Of a stretch of 64,000 nt of DNA, positions 16,351-25,094 are shown one piece after another (the stretch's first letter is position 1; each line of letters opens with the position of its first letter). The notes beneath the pieces were generated by a model. The model did no database searches and was not told the origin of the DNA. It was given only the letters and a program-made list of their open reading frames with translations. This DNA is from DASZFV01 sp036494575 (GTDB taxonomy: Bacteria; Myxococcota_A; Polyangia; Fen-1088): positions 1 through 64,000 of the forward strand of contig DASXOE010000031.1 of the NCBI GenBank assembly GCA_036494575.1, in the 5' to 3' direction. Position numbers and translations under genes: made by a program.

Positions 16351-17850
16351 ATGCCGAAGCTCCTCGTTTCATCGTCGGACCCACTCGCGGCGGTCGTCGA
16401 TCTCCTGGTCGTGACGTGCGCCGAGCGCGACTCTGCCGAGGACCCGCTCGTCGCGGCGCTGGACCGTCCGCTCGCGGGCGCCCTTCGCCAGGCCATCGCC
16501 GACGAGCGCTTCGTCGGCAAGTCCGGTCAGGTCGTCTCGCTGCAAACGCTCGGTCGTCTGCCCGCAAAGCGCGTCGCGCTCCTCGGCCGCGGGCAGGGCA
16601 CGCTCTCGCCTCGCGACCTGCGAGCGCTCGGCGGACGCGCCAGCCGGCTCGCTCGAACGACCGGCGCGCGCAGCGCCGCGCTCGTCGCGCCCGCCGCGAG
16701 CGCGGCGCTGGCCGATCTCGAGGCGCTCGCCGAGGGGGCCACGCTCGGTCTGTACCAGTTCGCGAAGTATCTCAAAGGCGATCGCGCCGCTCCCCCCGCC
16801 CTCGAGCAGCTCACCTTGTTCGCCTCGGCACCCGACGAAGCGGCCACGGCGGCGGCGCTCGAGCGGGCGGCATCCACGGGGCGCGCCGTCGCCCGCGCGC
16901 GTGACCTCGTCAACGAGCCAGCGGGAATGCTCACGCCCTCACGGCTGGCCGCGATCGTCGAGGAGTGGGCGCGCGCGGCGTCCGTGTCGATCGAGGTCCT
17001 CGATCGAGCCGCGTGTCGCAGGCTCGGCATGGGCCTTTACCTCGCGGTCGCGCAAGGCAGCGCCGAGGAGCCGCGTTTCATCCACCTTTCGTGGAAACCG
17101 CCGGGCGCGCGCCGCCGCGTCGTGCTCGTGGGCAAGGGCGTGACATTCGACTCGGGCGGGCTCTCCCTCAAGACCAACGACGGCATGCTCGACATGAAGA
17201 CCGACATGGCCGGCGCCGCCGCCGCGCTCGCGGCCACGATCGCCGTCGCCGAGGAGAAGCTGCCCATCGAGGTCCACGCCCTCGCGGCCTGCACGGAGAA
17301 CATGCCCTCCGGCTCGTCGTACAAGCTCGGTGACGTCCTCACGTCGATGGCGGGCAAGACCGTCGAGATCAACAATACGGACGCCGAAGGCCGTCTCACG
17401 CTGGCGGACGCGCTCACCTTTGGGCTGCGGCTCACGCCCGACGCGATCATCGATATCGCAACGCTCACGGGCGCGTGTGTCGTCGCTCTCGGCCCGCACG
17501 TCGCGGGCGTCATGAGCAATGACGAGGCGCTCGCCGGCGAGTGGCTCACGGCGGCCGCGAGCGCGGGCGAGGACATGTGGCGGCTGCCGCTGCCCGCCCG
17601 TCTCATCGAACAGCTCAAGTCCGAGATCGCCGACATGAGAAACACGGGAGAGCGCTGGGGCGGCGCGCTCACCGCCGGCCTCTTCCTCAAGGAATTCGTG
17701 GGCGAGACGCCGTGGGTTCACGTCGACATCGCCGGACCGTCGAGCGCCGACAAAGAGCACGCTCACGTCGCGAAAGGCGGCACCGGTTTCGCCGTCGGAA
17801 CGGTGCTCGCGTTCTTGCGCCGCGCCGCATTCGCGGCGGCTCAGTCGTAA
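16351..17850 (+). CDS. pepA: Leucyl aminopeptidase (M17)
   Basis: Predicted 499-residue cytosolic aminopeptidase of family M17 with a two-metal site. Seen: VGKGVTFDSGGLSLK (metal-binding Lys and Asp), MKTDMAGAAAALAA (second Asp), and the family signature NTDAEGRLTLADAL with Asp/Glu ligands and catalytic Arg. The N-terminal 170 residues form the M17 N-domain. ATG at 16351 is chosen because an upstream in-frame region would overlap the divergent basic-protein gene. PepA homologues also bind DNA and serve in dimer resolution (XerC/D) or as regulators in E. coli; nothing here indicates that role. Confidence 0.94.
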   Translation: MPKLLVSSSDPLAAVVDLLVVTCAERDSAEDPLVAALDRPLAGALRQAIADERFVGKSGQVVSLQTLGRLPAKRVALLGRGQGTLSPRDLRALGGRASRLARTTGARSAALVAPAASAALADLEALAEGATLGLYQFAKYLKGDRAAPPALEQLTLFASAPDEAATAAALERAASTGRAVARARDLVNEPAGMLTPSRLAAIVEEWARAASVSIEVLDRAACRRLGMGLYLAVAQGSAEEPRFIHLSWKPPGARRRVVLVGKGVTFDSGGLSLKTNDGMLDMKTDMAGAAAALAATIAVAEEKLPIEVHALAACTENMPSGSSYKLGDVLTSMAGKTVEINNTDAEGRLTLADALTFGLRLTPDAIIDIATLTGACVVALGPHVAGVMSNDEALAGEWLTAAASAGEDMWRLPLPARLIEQLKSEIADMRNTGERWGGALTAGLFLKEFVGETPWVHVDIAGPSSADKEHAHVAKGGTGFAVGTVLAFLRRAAFAAAQS

Positions 17851-17932
17851 CTGGGCGCTTTCGTTCGTAAAGATGAGCCCAAAAATCAGGGCGTCAGGAA
17901 GCTGTCGCGCCGTAATCGGCCCGGATTTTGCG

Positions 17933-17961
17933 TTGAATTAGGGCCCTTCGCGTGATAAGGT
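17933..17961 (+). promoter_or_regulatory. Candidate sigma-70 promoter of cdnL
   Basis: TTGAAT (17933-17938), a 17-bp spacer and TAAGGT (17956-17961), preceded by TGA as an extended -10 element. The expected transcript start near 17968 leaves a leader of about 38 bases containing AAGGAGC before the cdnL ATG. Three other candidate promoters in this window show the same TAxxxT form of -10. Confidence 0.5.
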
Positions 17962-18005
17962 TCGCGTGCTTTGAAAACCGCCTTTATCAAGGAGCAAGCG
18001 TAACA

Positions 18006-18497
18006 ATGGAGCCAACTTTCAGGGTGGGAGACTTAGCGGTCTATCCGGCCCATGGCGTTGCCCAGGTCGTCGGGATAGAGACGCGAGAGATCTCGGGGAA
18101 CAAGCAGACATTTTACATCCTCAAGATCCTCGAGAACGGGATGAAGATCATGATCCCGACGCGCAACGCCGGCGCCGTCGGCCTGCGCGAGCTCATCCGC
18201 GCCGACGAGGTGGACGAGGTCTTCGAGATTCTCAAGAGCCGCGAGGTCGCGGTCGAGGGTCAGACGTGGAACCGTCGCTACCGTGAGTACATGGAAAAGA
18301 TCAAGACGGGATCCGTTTTCGAGATCGCCGAGGTCCTCCGCGACCTGCAGCGGCTCAAGGGCGACAAGGAGCTGTCATTTGGCGAGCGCAAGATGCTCGA
18401 CACGGCGCGCACGCTGCTCATCAAGGAGATCGCCGTCGCGACGAAGTCGAAGGAAGTGAAGATCGAGGAGAAGCTCGATCGGATCTTCGCCTGCTGA
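18006..18497 (+). CDS. cdnL: CdnL/CarD-family RNA polymerase-binding regulator
   Basis: Predicted 163-residue protein, close to the 164 residues of M. xanthus CdnL. Residues 1-65 form the CarD/TRCF RNA-polymerase interaction domain (FRVGDLAVYPAHGVAQVVGIE onward) that binds the beta subunit. The C-terminal helical domain binds promoter DNA near the -10 upstream edge; it contains a Trp in EGQTWNRRYREY that matches the wedge residue of the family. CdnL stabilises open complexes at rRNA and other sigma-A promoters and is essential in M. xanthus. It lacks the HMGA-like tail of CarD itself. Start ATG at 18006 has AAGGAGC upstream. A hairpin array and a strong terminator follow. Confidence 0.94.
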   Translation: MEPTFRVGDLAVYPAHGVAQVVGIETREISGNKQTFYILKILENGMKIMIPTRNAGAVGLRELIRADEVDEVFEILKSREVAVEGQTWNRRYREYMEKIKTGSVFEIAEVLRDLQRLKGDKELSFGERKMLDTARTLLIKEIAVATKSKEVKIEEKLDRIFAC

Positions 18498-18510
18498 GGA
18501 GGATCTGGTC

Positions 18511-18562
18511 GGGACCCTGAAAGGGTCCCGCTCCCCGAGGTTCGGGACCCCGAAGAGGTCCC
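18511..18562. repeat. Two tandem GGGACC hairpins after cdnL
   Basis: GGGACCC (18511-18517) pairs with GGGTCCC (18523-18529) across a five-base loop. GGGACC (18544-18549) pairs with GGTCCC (18557-18562) across seven bases. The two hairpins share their stem sequence and precede an intrinsic terminator by nine bases. They may protect the cdnL 3' end from exonucleases (inference). Confidence 0.7.
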
Positions 18563-18570
18563 GCGCCCCC

Positions 18571-18605
18571 AACCCGGCCGGGACGCCCCGCGCCGGGTTT
18601 TTTTT
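18571..18605 (+). terminator. Intrinsic terminator of cdnL
   Basis: Stem AACCCGGC (18571-18578) and GCCGGGTT (18592-18599), with a 13-base loop that is itself GC-rich, followed by an uninterrupted run of eight T (18598-18605). This is the clearest factor-independent terminator in the window and isolates cdnL from the next gene pair. Confidence 0.9.
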
Positions 18606-18690
18606 CGCTAGCCGGCCGCAACCCGACGGCGCCGCTGCCGAGACCTCTTCGTCTCGTCCCAAATGGGACGCCACGAAAAAGGAGCTCGTC

Positions 18691-19152
18691 ATGCCCGCAT
18701 CCGCCGCCGCTATCTCCAATCGCACCGTCTCGTCGTTCGTCCGAGGAACGACAATGCAATCGATTCTCGGGATCGACCAGGGAGCGCTCGATCAGGTCAT
18801 GGCCACCGCGTATCTGCTCTATCAATCGGGCCGCTACGCCGAGGTCGACGTCCTTTGCCGCGGGCTCATCGCGGCCGACCACACCTACTGGTGGTCGTAC
18901 TCGCTCCACGCGGCGGCGCTGCGCCGCATGGGCCGGCTCGCCGAGGCGCTCGAGCAGATCGACAATGGGCTCGCTCACGAGCCAGGAGAGAAGAAGCTGC
19001 AGCTCATGCGCGGCGAGATCCTCGCCGCCATCGGCTCATGGAGGGACCGCCCGTCGTGCCCCCAACCGTCCGCCGTGTCTGCCTTGCCGGTGCCACCCGA
19101 GGCCTCCGGCGTCGCGGATGAACTCTCTTCAACGGCCGCGGCGGGAGGTTGA
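18691..19152 (+). CDS. SycD/LcrH-like TPR protein
   Basis: Predicted 153-residue protein. Residues about 25-120 contain three helix-pair units of TPR type: AYLLYQSGRYAEVDVLCRGL, then YWWSYSLHAAALRRMGRLAEA, then GEKKLQLMRGEIL. The phrase AYLLYQSGRYAEVDVLCRGLI with a following aromatic WW pair is reminiscent of class II type III secretion chaperones (SycD, LcrH, CesD), which hold translocator proteins. The last 30 residues are Pro/Ala/Ser-rich. AAGGAG lies six bases before the ATG at 18691. The next gene starts four bases after its stop and encodes a low-complexity protein that could be its client. No secretion apparatus genes are in the window, so a stand-alone TPR adaptor is equally possible. 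Confidence 0.65.
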   Translation: MPASAAAISNRTVSSFVRGTTMQSILGIDQGALDQVMATAYLLYQSGRYAEVDVLCRGLIAADHTYWWSYSLHAAALRRMGRLAEALEQIDNGLAHEPGEKKLQLMRGEILAAIGSWRDRPSCPQPSAVSALPVPPEASGVADELSSTAAAGG

Positions 19153-19155
19153 GCC

Positions 19156-20148
19156 ATGGGTCTCAATTTGAGCAGCTTGCTCGACCCCGGAGCCATCGCC
19201 CACCAGATCGTCGATTCCGTCTTGCCGAAGGACATGCAGTGGGTCGGCGGAATCGTCGGCGCCGCCGTCGATTACCAATGCGGCAATGCGGTCGGGGCCG
19301 TCAAGCAGGGCGAGAGCGCTCTCTCCGACCTCAAGGACGTGCCGCAGAACGCCCCGGCCAACAAACCGGCCGCGGACGCGGCGACGGACGCGGCGAAAAA
19401 AACCGCACTGTCTTCGACGCAAGCAGCGCCGAGTCAGCCGTGGACGTACGAGCCGTCGCCGCCCCAACCGCGCGCGACGACAACCACAAGCACGACCACG
19501 ACGAGCGTGACGAGCGGCCCCCCCGCGAAGGCGCCAACGGCGAGTGACGGGTGGCGACCTCCCGCGAGGCCGCTCGTGCGAGCGGAGCCGCCAAGCCCGG
19601 CGTTGGTGGGCCATCCACCCGCGCAGACAGCCACGGCGGCCAGCGCGACCGGTCCAGCGTCTCGAACCGTCACGACCACAACGACGACGACAACCACCAC
19701 CGGCGCAACGCCCTCCGCGCCGACGATGCGTCCCTCGAGCGCAAGCAGCGACCTCGTGAGGTTGGCGACAGAGAGCGCCGCGCGTCTCCAGAGCTCCGCG
19801 CCCTCGGCCTCCAAGGCGGCCTCAGGTGGAGCGGCGGCTTCGGGCGCCACTCCCGAGAGCGCTCCGCCAGCCCAAACGAGCGCCGACACCCCGAGCGCGG
19901 CGCCGAAGTCCTCGACCGCCGATCCCTCGACGTTGTCATCGGACAAGTTCATGAACCTGTCCGACGATGACCTCATGAAGGCCGTCAGAGAAGGCAAGAT
20001 ACCCACTAACGTCACGGACTCTCAGGCGGGAATGATGGCGCTGCAGGCGCGCATGGACCACATCTCCGAGATGAACAAGATGATGACGTCGATGATGGAG
20101 GCCATGCACCAGATGAAGATGGGCGTCATCGAGAACCTCCGCGCCTGA
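19156..20148 (+). CDS. Thr/Ser/Ala-rich protein of unknown function, Met-rich C-terminus
   Basis: Predicted 330-residue protein not recognised as any family. The N-terminal 60 residues look folded (GAIAHQIVDSVLP, then a Gly-Ala stretch). Residues 75-260 are low complexity with two Thr runs, one of ten consecutive Thr near residue 170, and many Pro, Ala and Ser. The last 65 residues are again structured: KFMNLSDDDLMKAVREGKIP, then a Met-rich amphipathic helix with repeated MM and MxxMM pairs (HISEMNKMMTSMMEAMHQMK). There is no signal peptide. It follows the SycD-like gene by three bases and is surely co-transcribed with it. A secreted or translocator-like client of the TPR protein is one possibility, argued from context only. 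Confidence 0.7.
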   Translation: MGLNLSSLLDPGAIAHQIVDSVLPKDMQWVGGIVGAAVDYQCGNAVGAVKQGESALSDLKDVPQNAPANKPAADAATDAAKKTALSSTQAAPSQPWTYEPSPPQPRATTTTSTTTTSVTSGPPAKAPTASDGWRPPARPLVRAEPPSPALVGHPPAQTATAASATGPASRTVTTTTTTTTTTGATPSAPTMRPSSASSDLVRLATESAARLQSSAPSASKAASGGAAASGATPESAPPAQTSADTPSAAPKSSTADPSTLSSDKFMNLSDDDLMKAVREGKIPTNVTDSQAGMMALQARMDHISEMNKMMTSMMEAMHQMKMGVIENLRA

Positions 20149-20286
20149 TACACCGCCAGACCGAGCGCAGGCCGGCTGCGCCACCCGGAGCGAGCGCCGG
20201 GGGCCCGGCGAGGCCGAGCGTAGCGAGCGGTTGGGTGGAGGGTGGGCAGGTGCCGAGTCCGGCAGCTCCCTCTCAGGGTACCGACT

Positions 20287-22767
20287 CTAGACGTCGAGGT
20301 TGCGGACGTTGAGGGCGTTGTTCTCGATGAACGCGCGGCGGGGCTCGACCAGATCGCCCATGAGAGTCGAGAACAAACGGTCGGCCTCGTACGCGTCCTC
20401 GACGCGAACCTGCAGCAGCGTGCGGCGCGCCGGATCCATCGTCGTCTCCCAGAGCTGCTCGGGGTTCATCTCGCCGAGGCCCTTGTACCGCTGGATGGCG
20501 AGACCCTTCTTGCCGACCTCGTTGACGCGATCGGCGAGCTCCTCGAGGCGCGCGAATTCGATGATCTCCGCGCCGTTCTCCAGGAAGTAGGGCGCGTCAC
20601 CCAGCAAGGCGAGATCGTCGTAGACCGCCACGAGATCGGTGAACTCGGGCGAATCCATGAACTCGAAGTCGATCGTCGTCGGCTTGCGCACGCCCGCGGT
20701 GCGGGCCGGCGCCTCGAGCTTGAAGCCGCCGTGCTCGCTGTCGGGTGCCACCTTGAGCACGAGGTCAGACAGCTCGGGCGCGTACTGATCGAAGTATTTC
20801 TGCAGGCGTTGGAGGGCCGCCACGATGGCCTTCTGTTCGCGCAGATCGTTCTTCGTGAGCTTGGCGAACTTGACGATCCCGTCGACGATGCGGGAATCGC
20901 ACTTGCGGTCCATGACGGCGAGCAGGCGGCGGTACTTGGCCGCCTGGCGGCAGAGATGGCGGAGCTGCTGCCCCGTGATCCCCGCGGGCTGGCCCGGCGC
21001 GCGCAGCTTCAAGTTCTCGGCGGCGCTCTCGAGCAGATAGTCCTCGAGCGCGGTCTCGTTCTTGAGATAGAGCTCCTTCTTGCCCTTCTTCACGCGGTAA
21101 AGAGGCGGCTGCGCGATGTAGAGATAGCCGCGGTCGACCACCTCGGCGAAGTGCCGGTAAAAGAACGTCAGGAGCAACGTCCGGATGTGGCTGCCGTCGA
21201 CGTCGGCGTCCGTCATGATGATGATTCGGTGGTAGCGGATCTTGTCGACGTTCTTTTCGTCGGCGACGCCGCAGCCGAGCGCCGTTATCAGCGTCACGAT
21301 CTCCTGTGACGAGAGCATCTTCTCGAGGCGCGCCTTCTCGACGTTGAGGATCTTGCCGCGCAGCGGGAGGATCGCCTGGTCCTTGCGGTTTCGGCCCTGC
21401 TTCGCGGAGCCGCCGGCGCTGTCACCCTCGACGATGTAGATCTCGGCGAGGGCCGGGTCACGCTCTTGGCAGTCGGCGAGCTTGCCGGGCAACGACGACG
21501 AGTCGAGGGCGCCCTTGCGCTGCACCATTTCGCGCGCCTTGCGCGCGGCGTCGCGCGCGCGCGCCGCGAGCACCGCCTTCTCGATGATTTGCTTGGCCTC
21601 GCGCGGGTGCTCTTCGAGGAAGCGCCCGAGCTTCTCGTTGACGATACGCTCGACGATGCCCTTGACCTCCGACGAGACGAGCTTGTCCTTGGGCTGGTTG
21701 CTGAACTTCGGGTCCGGGTGCTTGATCGAGACGATGGCCGTCAGGCCTTCGCTGATGTCGTCACCGCTCAGGCCGGCCTTGAGGTCCTTGAGCAAGCCGG
21801 CGGCCTGCGCGTAGGCGTTCACGGTGCGCGTGAGCGCGGCGCGGAAGCCCGTGAGGTGCGTGCCGCCGTCCTTGTTCTTGATGTTGTTCGTGAAGCAGTA
21901 GACCGCCTCCTGGTACGAGTCGTTCCACTGCAGCGCGATGTCGACCTGGGTGCCGTCCACCTCGCCGACGACGGCGATGGGCTTGTCGTGGATCGTCGTC
22001 TTCGAGGTGTTGAGGTCGGCCACGAACTGCGCGATGCCGCCCGCGAAGTTGAACTCGTGCGCCTTGTCGGCGCGCTCATCGCGGATCGTGATGACGAGGC
22101 CGCGGTTCAGGTACGACAGCTCCTTGAGGCGCTGCGTGAGGATCTCGAAGCTGAACTCGGTGCCCTTGAAGACCTCGGGGTCGGGCTTGAAGGTCACCTT
22201 CGTGCCCGTCTTCTTCGACTCGCCGATGGCCTTGATGGGCATGACGGCGTCGCCGCGGCGGTACTCCTGGTAGTAGGTCTTGCCGTCGCGCTTGATCTCG
22301 AGCTTCAGCCACTCCGACAGCGCGTTGACGACCGACACGCCCACGCCGTGGAGGCCGCCCGATACCTTGTAGTTCGAGTGGTTGAACTTGCCGCCCGCGT
22401 GCAGGACGGTCATGACGACCTCGGCCGTCGGGCGCTTCTCCGTCGGGTGCTCGCCCACGGGAATGCCGCGGCCGTTGTCCTCGACGGAGCACGAGCCGTC
22501 GAAGTGAATCGCGACGTCGACGCGATCGCAAAAACCGGCGAGCGCCTCGTCGACGGAGTTGTCCACAACCTCGTACACCATGTGGTGCAGACCGGTGCCA
22601 TCGTCGGTGTCTCCGATGTACATCCCGGGGCGTTTGCGCACCGCCTCGAGGCCCTTGAGGACCTGGATGCTCTCTTCGTTGTATTCGTTCGCGGGGGGCG
22701 TCGTCACGGCGGAATTCTGGCTGTCCTTGTGAGGCCCGCCGCCCGGAGGATCGACCGTCGTGGTCAT
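20287..22767 (-). CDS. gyrB: DNA gyrase subunit B
   Basis: Predicted 826-residue ATPase subunit of gyrase, which with GyrA introduces negative supercoils. Seen: GHKL ATP site EVVDNSVDEALAGF, DNGRGIPV and GGLHGVGVSVVNALS; the TOPRIM domain IVEGDSAGGSAKQGRNRK and DADVDGSHIRTLLLTFFYR; and the C-terminal YKGLGEMNPEQLWETTMDP. Compared with E. coli GyrB it lacks the long insert of enterobacteria, a common state. A 30-residue Pro/Gly-rich N-terminal extension precedes the conserved start. It is the last of four leftward genes dnaA-dnaN-recF-gyrB, but the 116-bp gap to recF may contain its own promoter (TTTACA and TAGGTA on the minus strand near 22850). Confidence 0.97.
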   Translation of the reverse strand: MTTTVDPPGGGPHKDSQNSAVTTPPANEYNEESIQVLKGLEAVRKRPGMYIGDTDDGTGLHHMVYEVVDNSVDEALAGFCDRVDVAIHFDGSCSVEDNGRGIPVGEHPTEKRPTAEVVMTVLHAGGKFNHSNYKVSGGLHGVGVSVVNALSEWLKLEIKRDGKTYYQEYRRGDAVMPIKAIGESKKTGTKVTFKPDPEVFKGTEFSFEILTQRLKELSYLNRGLVITIRDERADKAHEFNFAGGIAQFVADLNTSKTTIHDKPIAVVGEVDGTQVDIALQWNDSYQEAVYCFTNNIKNKDGGTHLTGFRAALTRTVNAYAQAAGLLKDLKAGLSGDDISEGLTAIVSIKHPDPKFSNQPKDKLVSSEVKGIVERIVNEKLGRFLEEHPREAKQIIEKAVLAARARDAARKAREMVQRKGALDSSSLPGKLADCQERDPALAEIYIVEGDSAGGSAKQGRNRKDQAILPLRGKILNVEKARLEKMLSSQEIVTLITALGCGVADEKNVDKIRYHRIIIMTDADVDGSHIRTLLLTFFYRHFAEVVDRGYLYIAQPPLYRVKKGKKELYLKNETALEDYLLESAAENLKLRAPGQPAGITGQQLRHLCRQAAKYRRLLAVMDRKCDSRIVDGIVKFAKLTKNDLREQKAIVAALQRLQKYFDQYAPELSDLVLKVAPDSEHGGFKLEAPARTAGVRKPTTIDFEFMDSPEFTDLVAVYDDLALLGDAPYFLENGAEIIEFARLEELADRVNEVGKKGLAIQRYKGLGEMNPEQLWETTMDPARRTLLQVRVEDAYEADRLFSTLMGDLVEPRRAFIENNALNVRNLDV

Positions 22768-22883
22768 CGTTTTTGCCAGGGGAGCCGGATGGGACGGGAA
22801 AACCTCAGGAGCTCATAAAGCTCAAAGGTTCCAATTACCTAGCATGCGGACCCCGGGTCTGTAAAGGGAATAGTCACGCCTCC

Positions 22884-23981
22884 TTAGGCGACGACGCGGC
22901 CGTGCGTGACGTGGAAGTCCACGCGCTCGGCGAGAGGCGAGACGACCTGCCGCTCGGTGACCGAAATCAGGGTCTGACAAGCCAGGCCACCCACCATGTC
23001 GAAGAGGAACTTGCGGCGCGTCGGATCGAGCTCGCTCGGGACGTCGTCGAGGAGCAGCACGGGGACGTCCGCGCGGCGCGCCTCGACGTTCGCGAGCTCC
23101 GCGAGCTTGAGCGACAGGACGAGCGAACGCAGCTGCCCCTGGGACGCGTGCTCGCGCGCGAGGCGACCCGCGAGCACGATCTCGAGATCGTCGGTGTGCG
23201 GTCCCGCGCTCGTGAAGCGCCGGCGCTCGTCGAGGGCGCGCTGGGCCCGGAGGCCCGCGAGCAGCGCCGCCTGGACGGCGGGCTCATCGGGCGCGGCGTC
23301 CACGGCGGGCGCGCTCCGGTAGCGGAGCTCGACGGGCAGGTCCCCGTGCAGCGCATGGAACAGCTCACGCATGCGCGGCGCGAGGTCGGCCACGAGGGCG
23401 CGGCGGCGCAAGACGACGCGCGCGCCCGTGCGCGCGAGCTCCTCGTCGTAGGCGTCGAGGAGGACGGCGTCCACCGGGCCGCGCCGCAGGAGGTGGTTGC
23501 GGCTCTTGACGATCTTCTGGAAGGCGCTCGCCTCGCGGTAGTAGCCGCGCTCGACGTTGAACACCGCGAGGTCGAGGAACCGGCGCCGCGCCGCCGGAGC
23601 CGCTCGCGGCAAGAGCAGGTCCTCGGGCACGAAGAGGACGACGCTCACGGCCCCGAAGACGGCCGCGGCGCCGCGCACGTGCTTGCCGTCGAGCGTGACC
23701 GCCCGCCCTTCGGCGCCGAGCTTGATCTCCACCTTCCGGTCGAGGCCGCGGTGCTCGATGCGCGCCTTGAGCTCGGCGCCGACCGGCGCGCCCGCCCGAA
23801 TGAGCTCCTCGGCGTGGCTCGTTCGGAACGAGCGCAAGGTGGCGAGGTAGTAGACCGCCTCGATGAGGTTGGTCTTGCCCTGCCCGTTGTCGCCGAAGAG
23901 CACGTTGACCCGAGGCCCGGGCACGAAGCTCAGGGGCTCGAGGTTACGCCACCCTTGGGCGCGGAGCTCTCGAAGAAGCAC
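22884..23981 (-). CDS. recF: DNA replication and repair protein RecF
   Basis: Predicted 365-residue SMC-like ATPase that with RecO and RecR loads RecA onto gapped DNA. Seen: Walker A GDNGQGKTN in NVLFGDNGQGKTNLIEAVYYL, the ABC-type signature in ASQGQLRSLVLSLKLAE, and Walker B VPVLLLDDVPSELD. Length is typical. The start codon is GTG; the gap to dnaN is nine bases, so the two are co-transcribed. A recF in this position, between dnaN and gyrB, is the ancestral bacterial arrangement. Confidence 0.95.
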   Translation of the reverse strand: MLLRELRAQGWRNLEPLSFVPGPRVNVLFGDNGQGKTNLIEAVYYLATLRSFRTSHAEELIRAGAPVGAELKARIEHRGLDRKVEIKLGAEGRAVTLDGKHVRGAAAVFGAVSVVLFVPEDLLLPRAAPAARRRFLDLAVFNVERGYYREASAFQKIVKSRNHLLRRGPVDAVLLDAYDEELARTGARVVLRRRALVADLAPRMRELFHALHGDLPVELRYRSAPAVDAAPDEPAVQAALLAGLRAQRALDERRRFTSAGPHTDDLEIVLAGRLAREHASQGQLRSLVLSLKLAELANVEARRADVPVLLLDDVPSELDPTRRKFLFDMVGGLACQTLISVTERQVVSPLAERVDFHVTHGRVVA

Positions 23982-23990
23982 TTCCTGCGG

Positions 23991-25094
23991 TCACAACCTC
24001 ATGGGCATGACCACGCCGACATAGTCGCTGCCGTCGGCCGGTCGAACGACGCCCGGGTCTAGCTCACCGGAGAGCTCGAGGCGGACCTCCGAGGACTCGA
24101 TCTCCGACAGCAAATCGATGAAGTACCGTGCGTTGAAGCCAATCTGGAGCGGCGCGCCCTTGTACGGCACGTCGATCTCCTCCTTTGCGGCGCCCAGGTC
24201 CGGATTGTCGCTCTCGATGCGCAGCTTGCCCTTCTCGAGCGCGAAGCGCACGCCCCAGGTCTTGTCCGACGACATCAGGGCCACGCGCTTGAGCGCATCG
24301 ACGAGCGCCGCGCGCGACACGACGACGGCGCGGTCGTTGTCCTTGGGGATGACCTGGTCGTAGGGTGGGAACTGGCCGTCGACGAGCTTGACGCAAATGC
24401 CGACGTCGTCCGCCTTGAGCACGAAGTTGCCCTGGTAAATGCCGATCGCGCAGGGCGCCTCGCGCGTCTCGATGGCGCGCCGGAGCTCGAGCACGCCCTT
24501 GCGCGGAATGAGCACGCCCGTCGCGAGCTTGGGCCCTCCCGGCATGGGCTTTCCGACCTTCGACAACCGGTGGCCGTCGGTCGAGACCATGAGCCCAGTG
24601 TTGCCGTCGCTCTCGAACAGCACGCCCGAGAGGTGCTGGCGCGTCTCGTCGAGAGAGACAGAGAAGATCGTCTTCGCGATCATCTCGCGCAACGTGGACG
24701 ATTCGACCTTGAACGTCTCGGCCTCCTGCAAGCTCGGTAGCTTGGGATAGTCGCGGTCGGCCATGCCGACGACCCGGAACTCGACCTTCCCAGAGCGGAT
24801 CTCGGCCCAGTTCTGGTCGGTGCCGCGGACGCGCACTTCGTCCTCGGGCAATCCTTTGACGATCTCGAAGAGCTGACGGGCCGAGACGGTGAGCCCGCCC
24901 TCCTTCTCGACCTTCGCCGCGAGTGAAACGGTCGTCGTCACGGACAAATCTGTCGCCGCGCAGAGCAGCTTGCCCTTGCCCTCCGTCCGGAGCAGGACGT
25001 TCGCGAGGATGGGAAGCGTGCTCTTGCGATCGGCAATGCCCGAGGCCAAGTAGAGTCCCCTCAGGAACTCGTTCTTTTGGATCGTGAACTCCAT
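23991..25094 (-). CDS. dnaN: DNA polymerase III beta subunit (sliding clamp)
   Basis: Predicted 367-residue processivity clamp that dimerises into a ring on DNA. Seen: N-terminal MEFTIQKNEFLRGLYLASGI, LFESDGNTGLMVSTDGHRLS in the central domain, and the C-terminal VVMPMRL, which matches the canonical terminal hexapeptide xMPMRL forming part of the partner-binding pocket. The AAGGAG RBS lies seven bases before the ATG. The 286-bp gap upstream, toward dnaA, holds an AT-rich stretch that probably includes its promoter. Confidence 0.97.
   Translation of the reverse strand: MEFTIQKNEFLRGLYLASGIADRKSTLPILANVLLRTEGKGKLLCAATDLSVTTTVSLAAKVEKEGGLTVSARQLFEIVKGLPEDEVRVRGTDQNWAEIRSGKVEFRVVGMADRDYPKLPSLQEAETFKVESSTLREMIAKTIFSVSLDETRQHLSGVLFESDGNTGLMVSTDGHRLSKVGKPMPGGPKLATGVLIPRKGVLELRRAIETREAPCAIGIYQGNFVLKADDVGICVKLVDGQFPPYDQVIPKDNDRAVVVSRAALVDALKRVALMSSDKTWGVRFALEKGKLRIESDNPDLGAAKEEIDVPYKGAPLQIGFNARYFIDLLSEIESSEVRLELSGELDPGVVRPADGSDYVGVVMPMRL

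Noticed and set aside
20149..20286. Possible terminator GCCGGG-GG-CCCGGC at 20196-20209 after the Thr-rich gene.
   Set aside because: Short stem, two-base loop and no T-run; such palindromes are expected by chance at this base composition.
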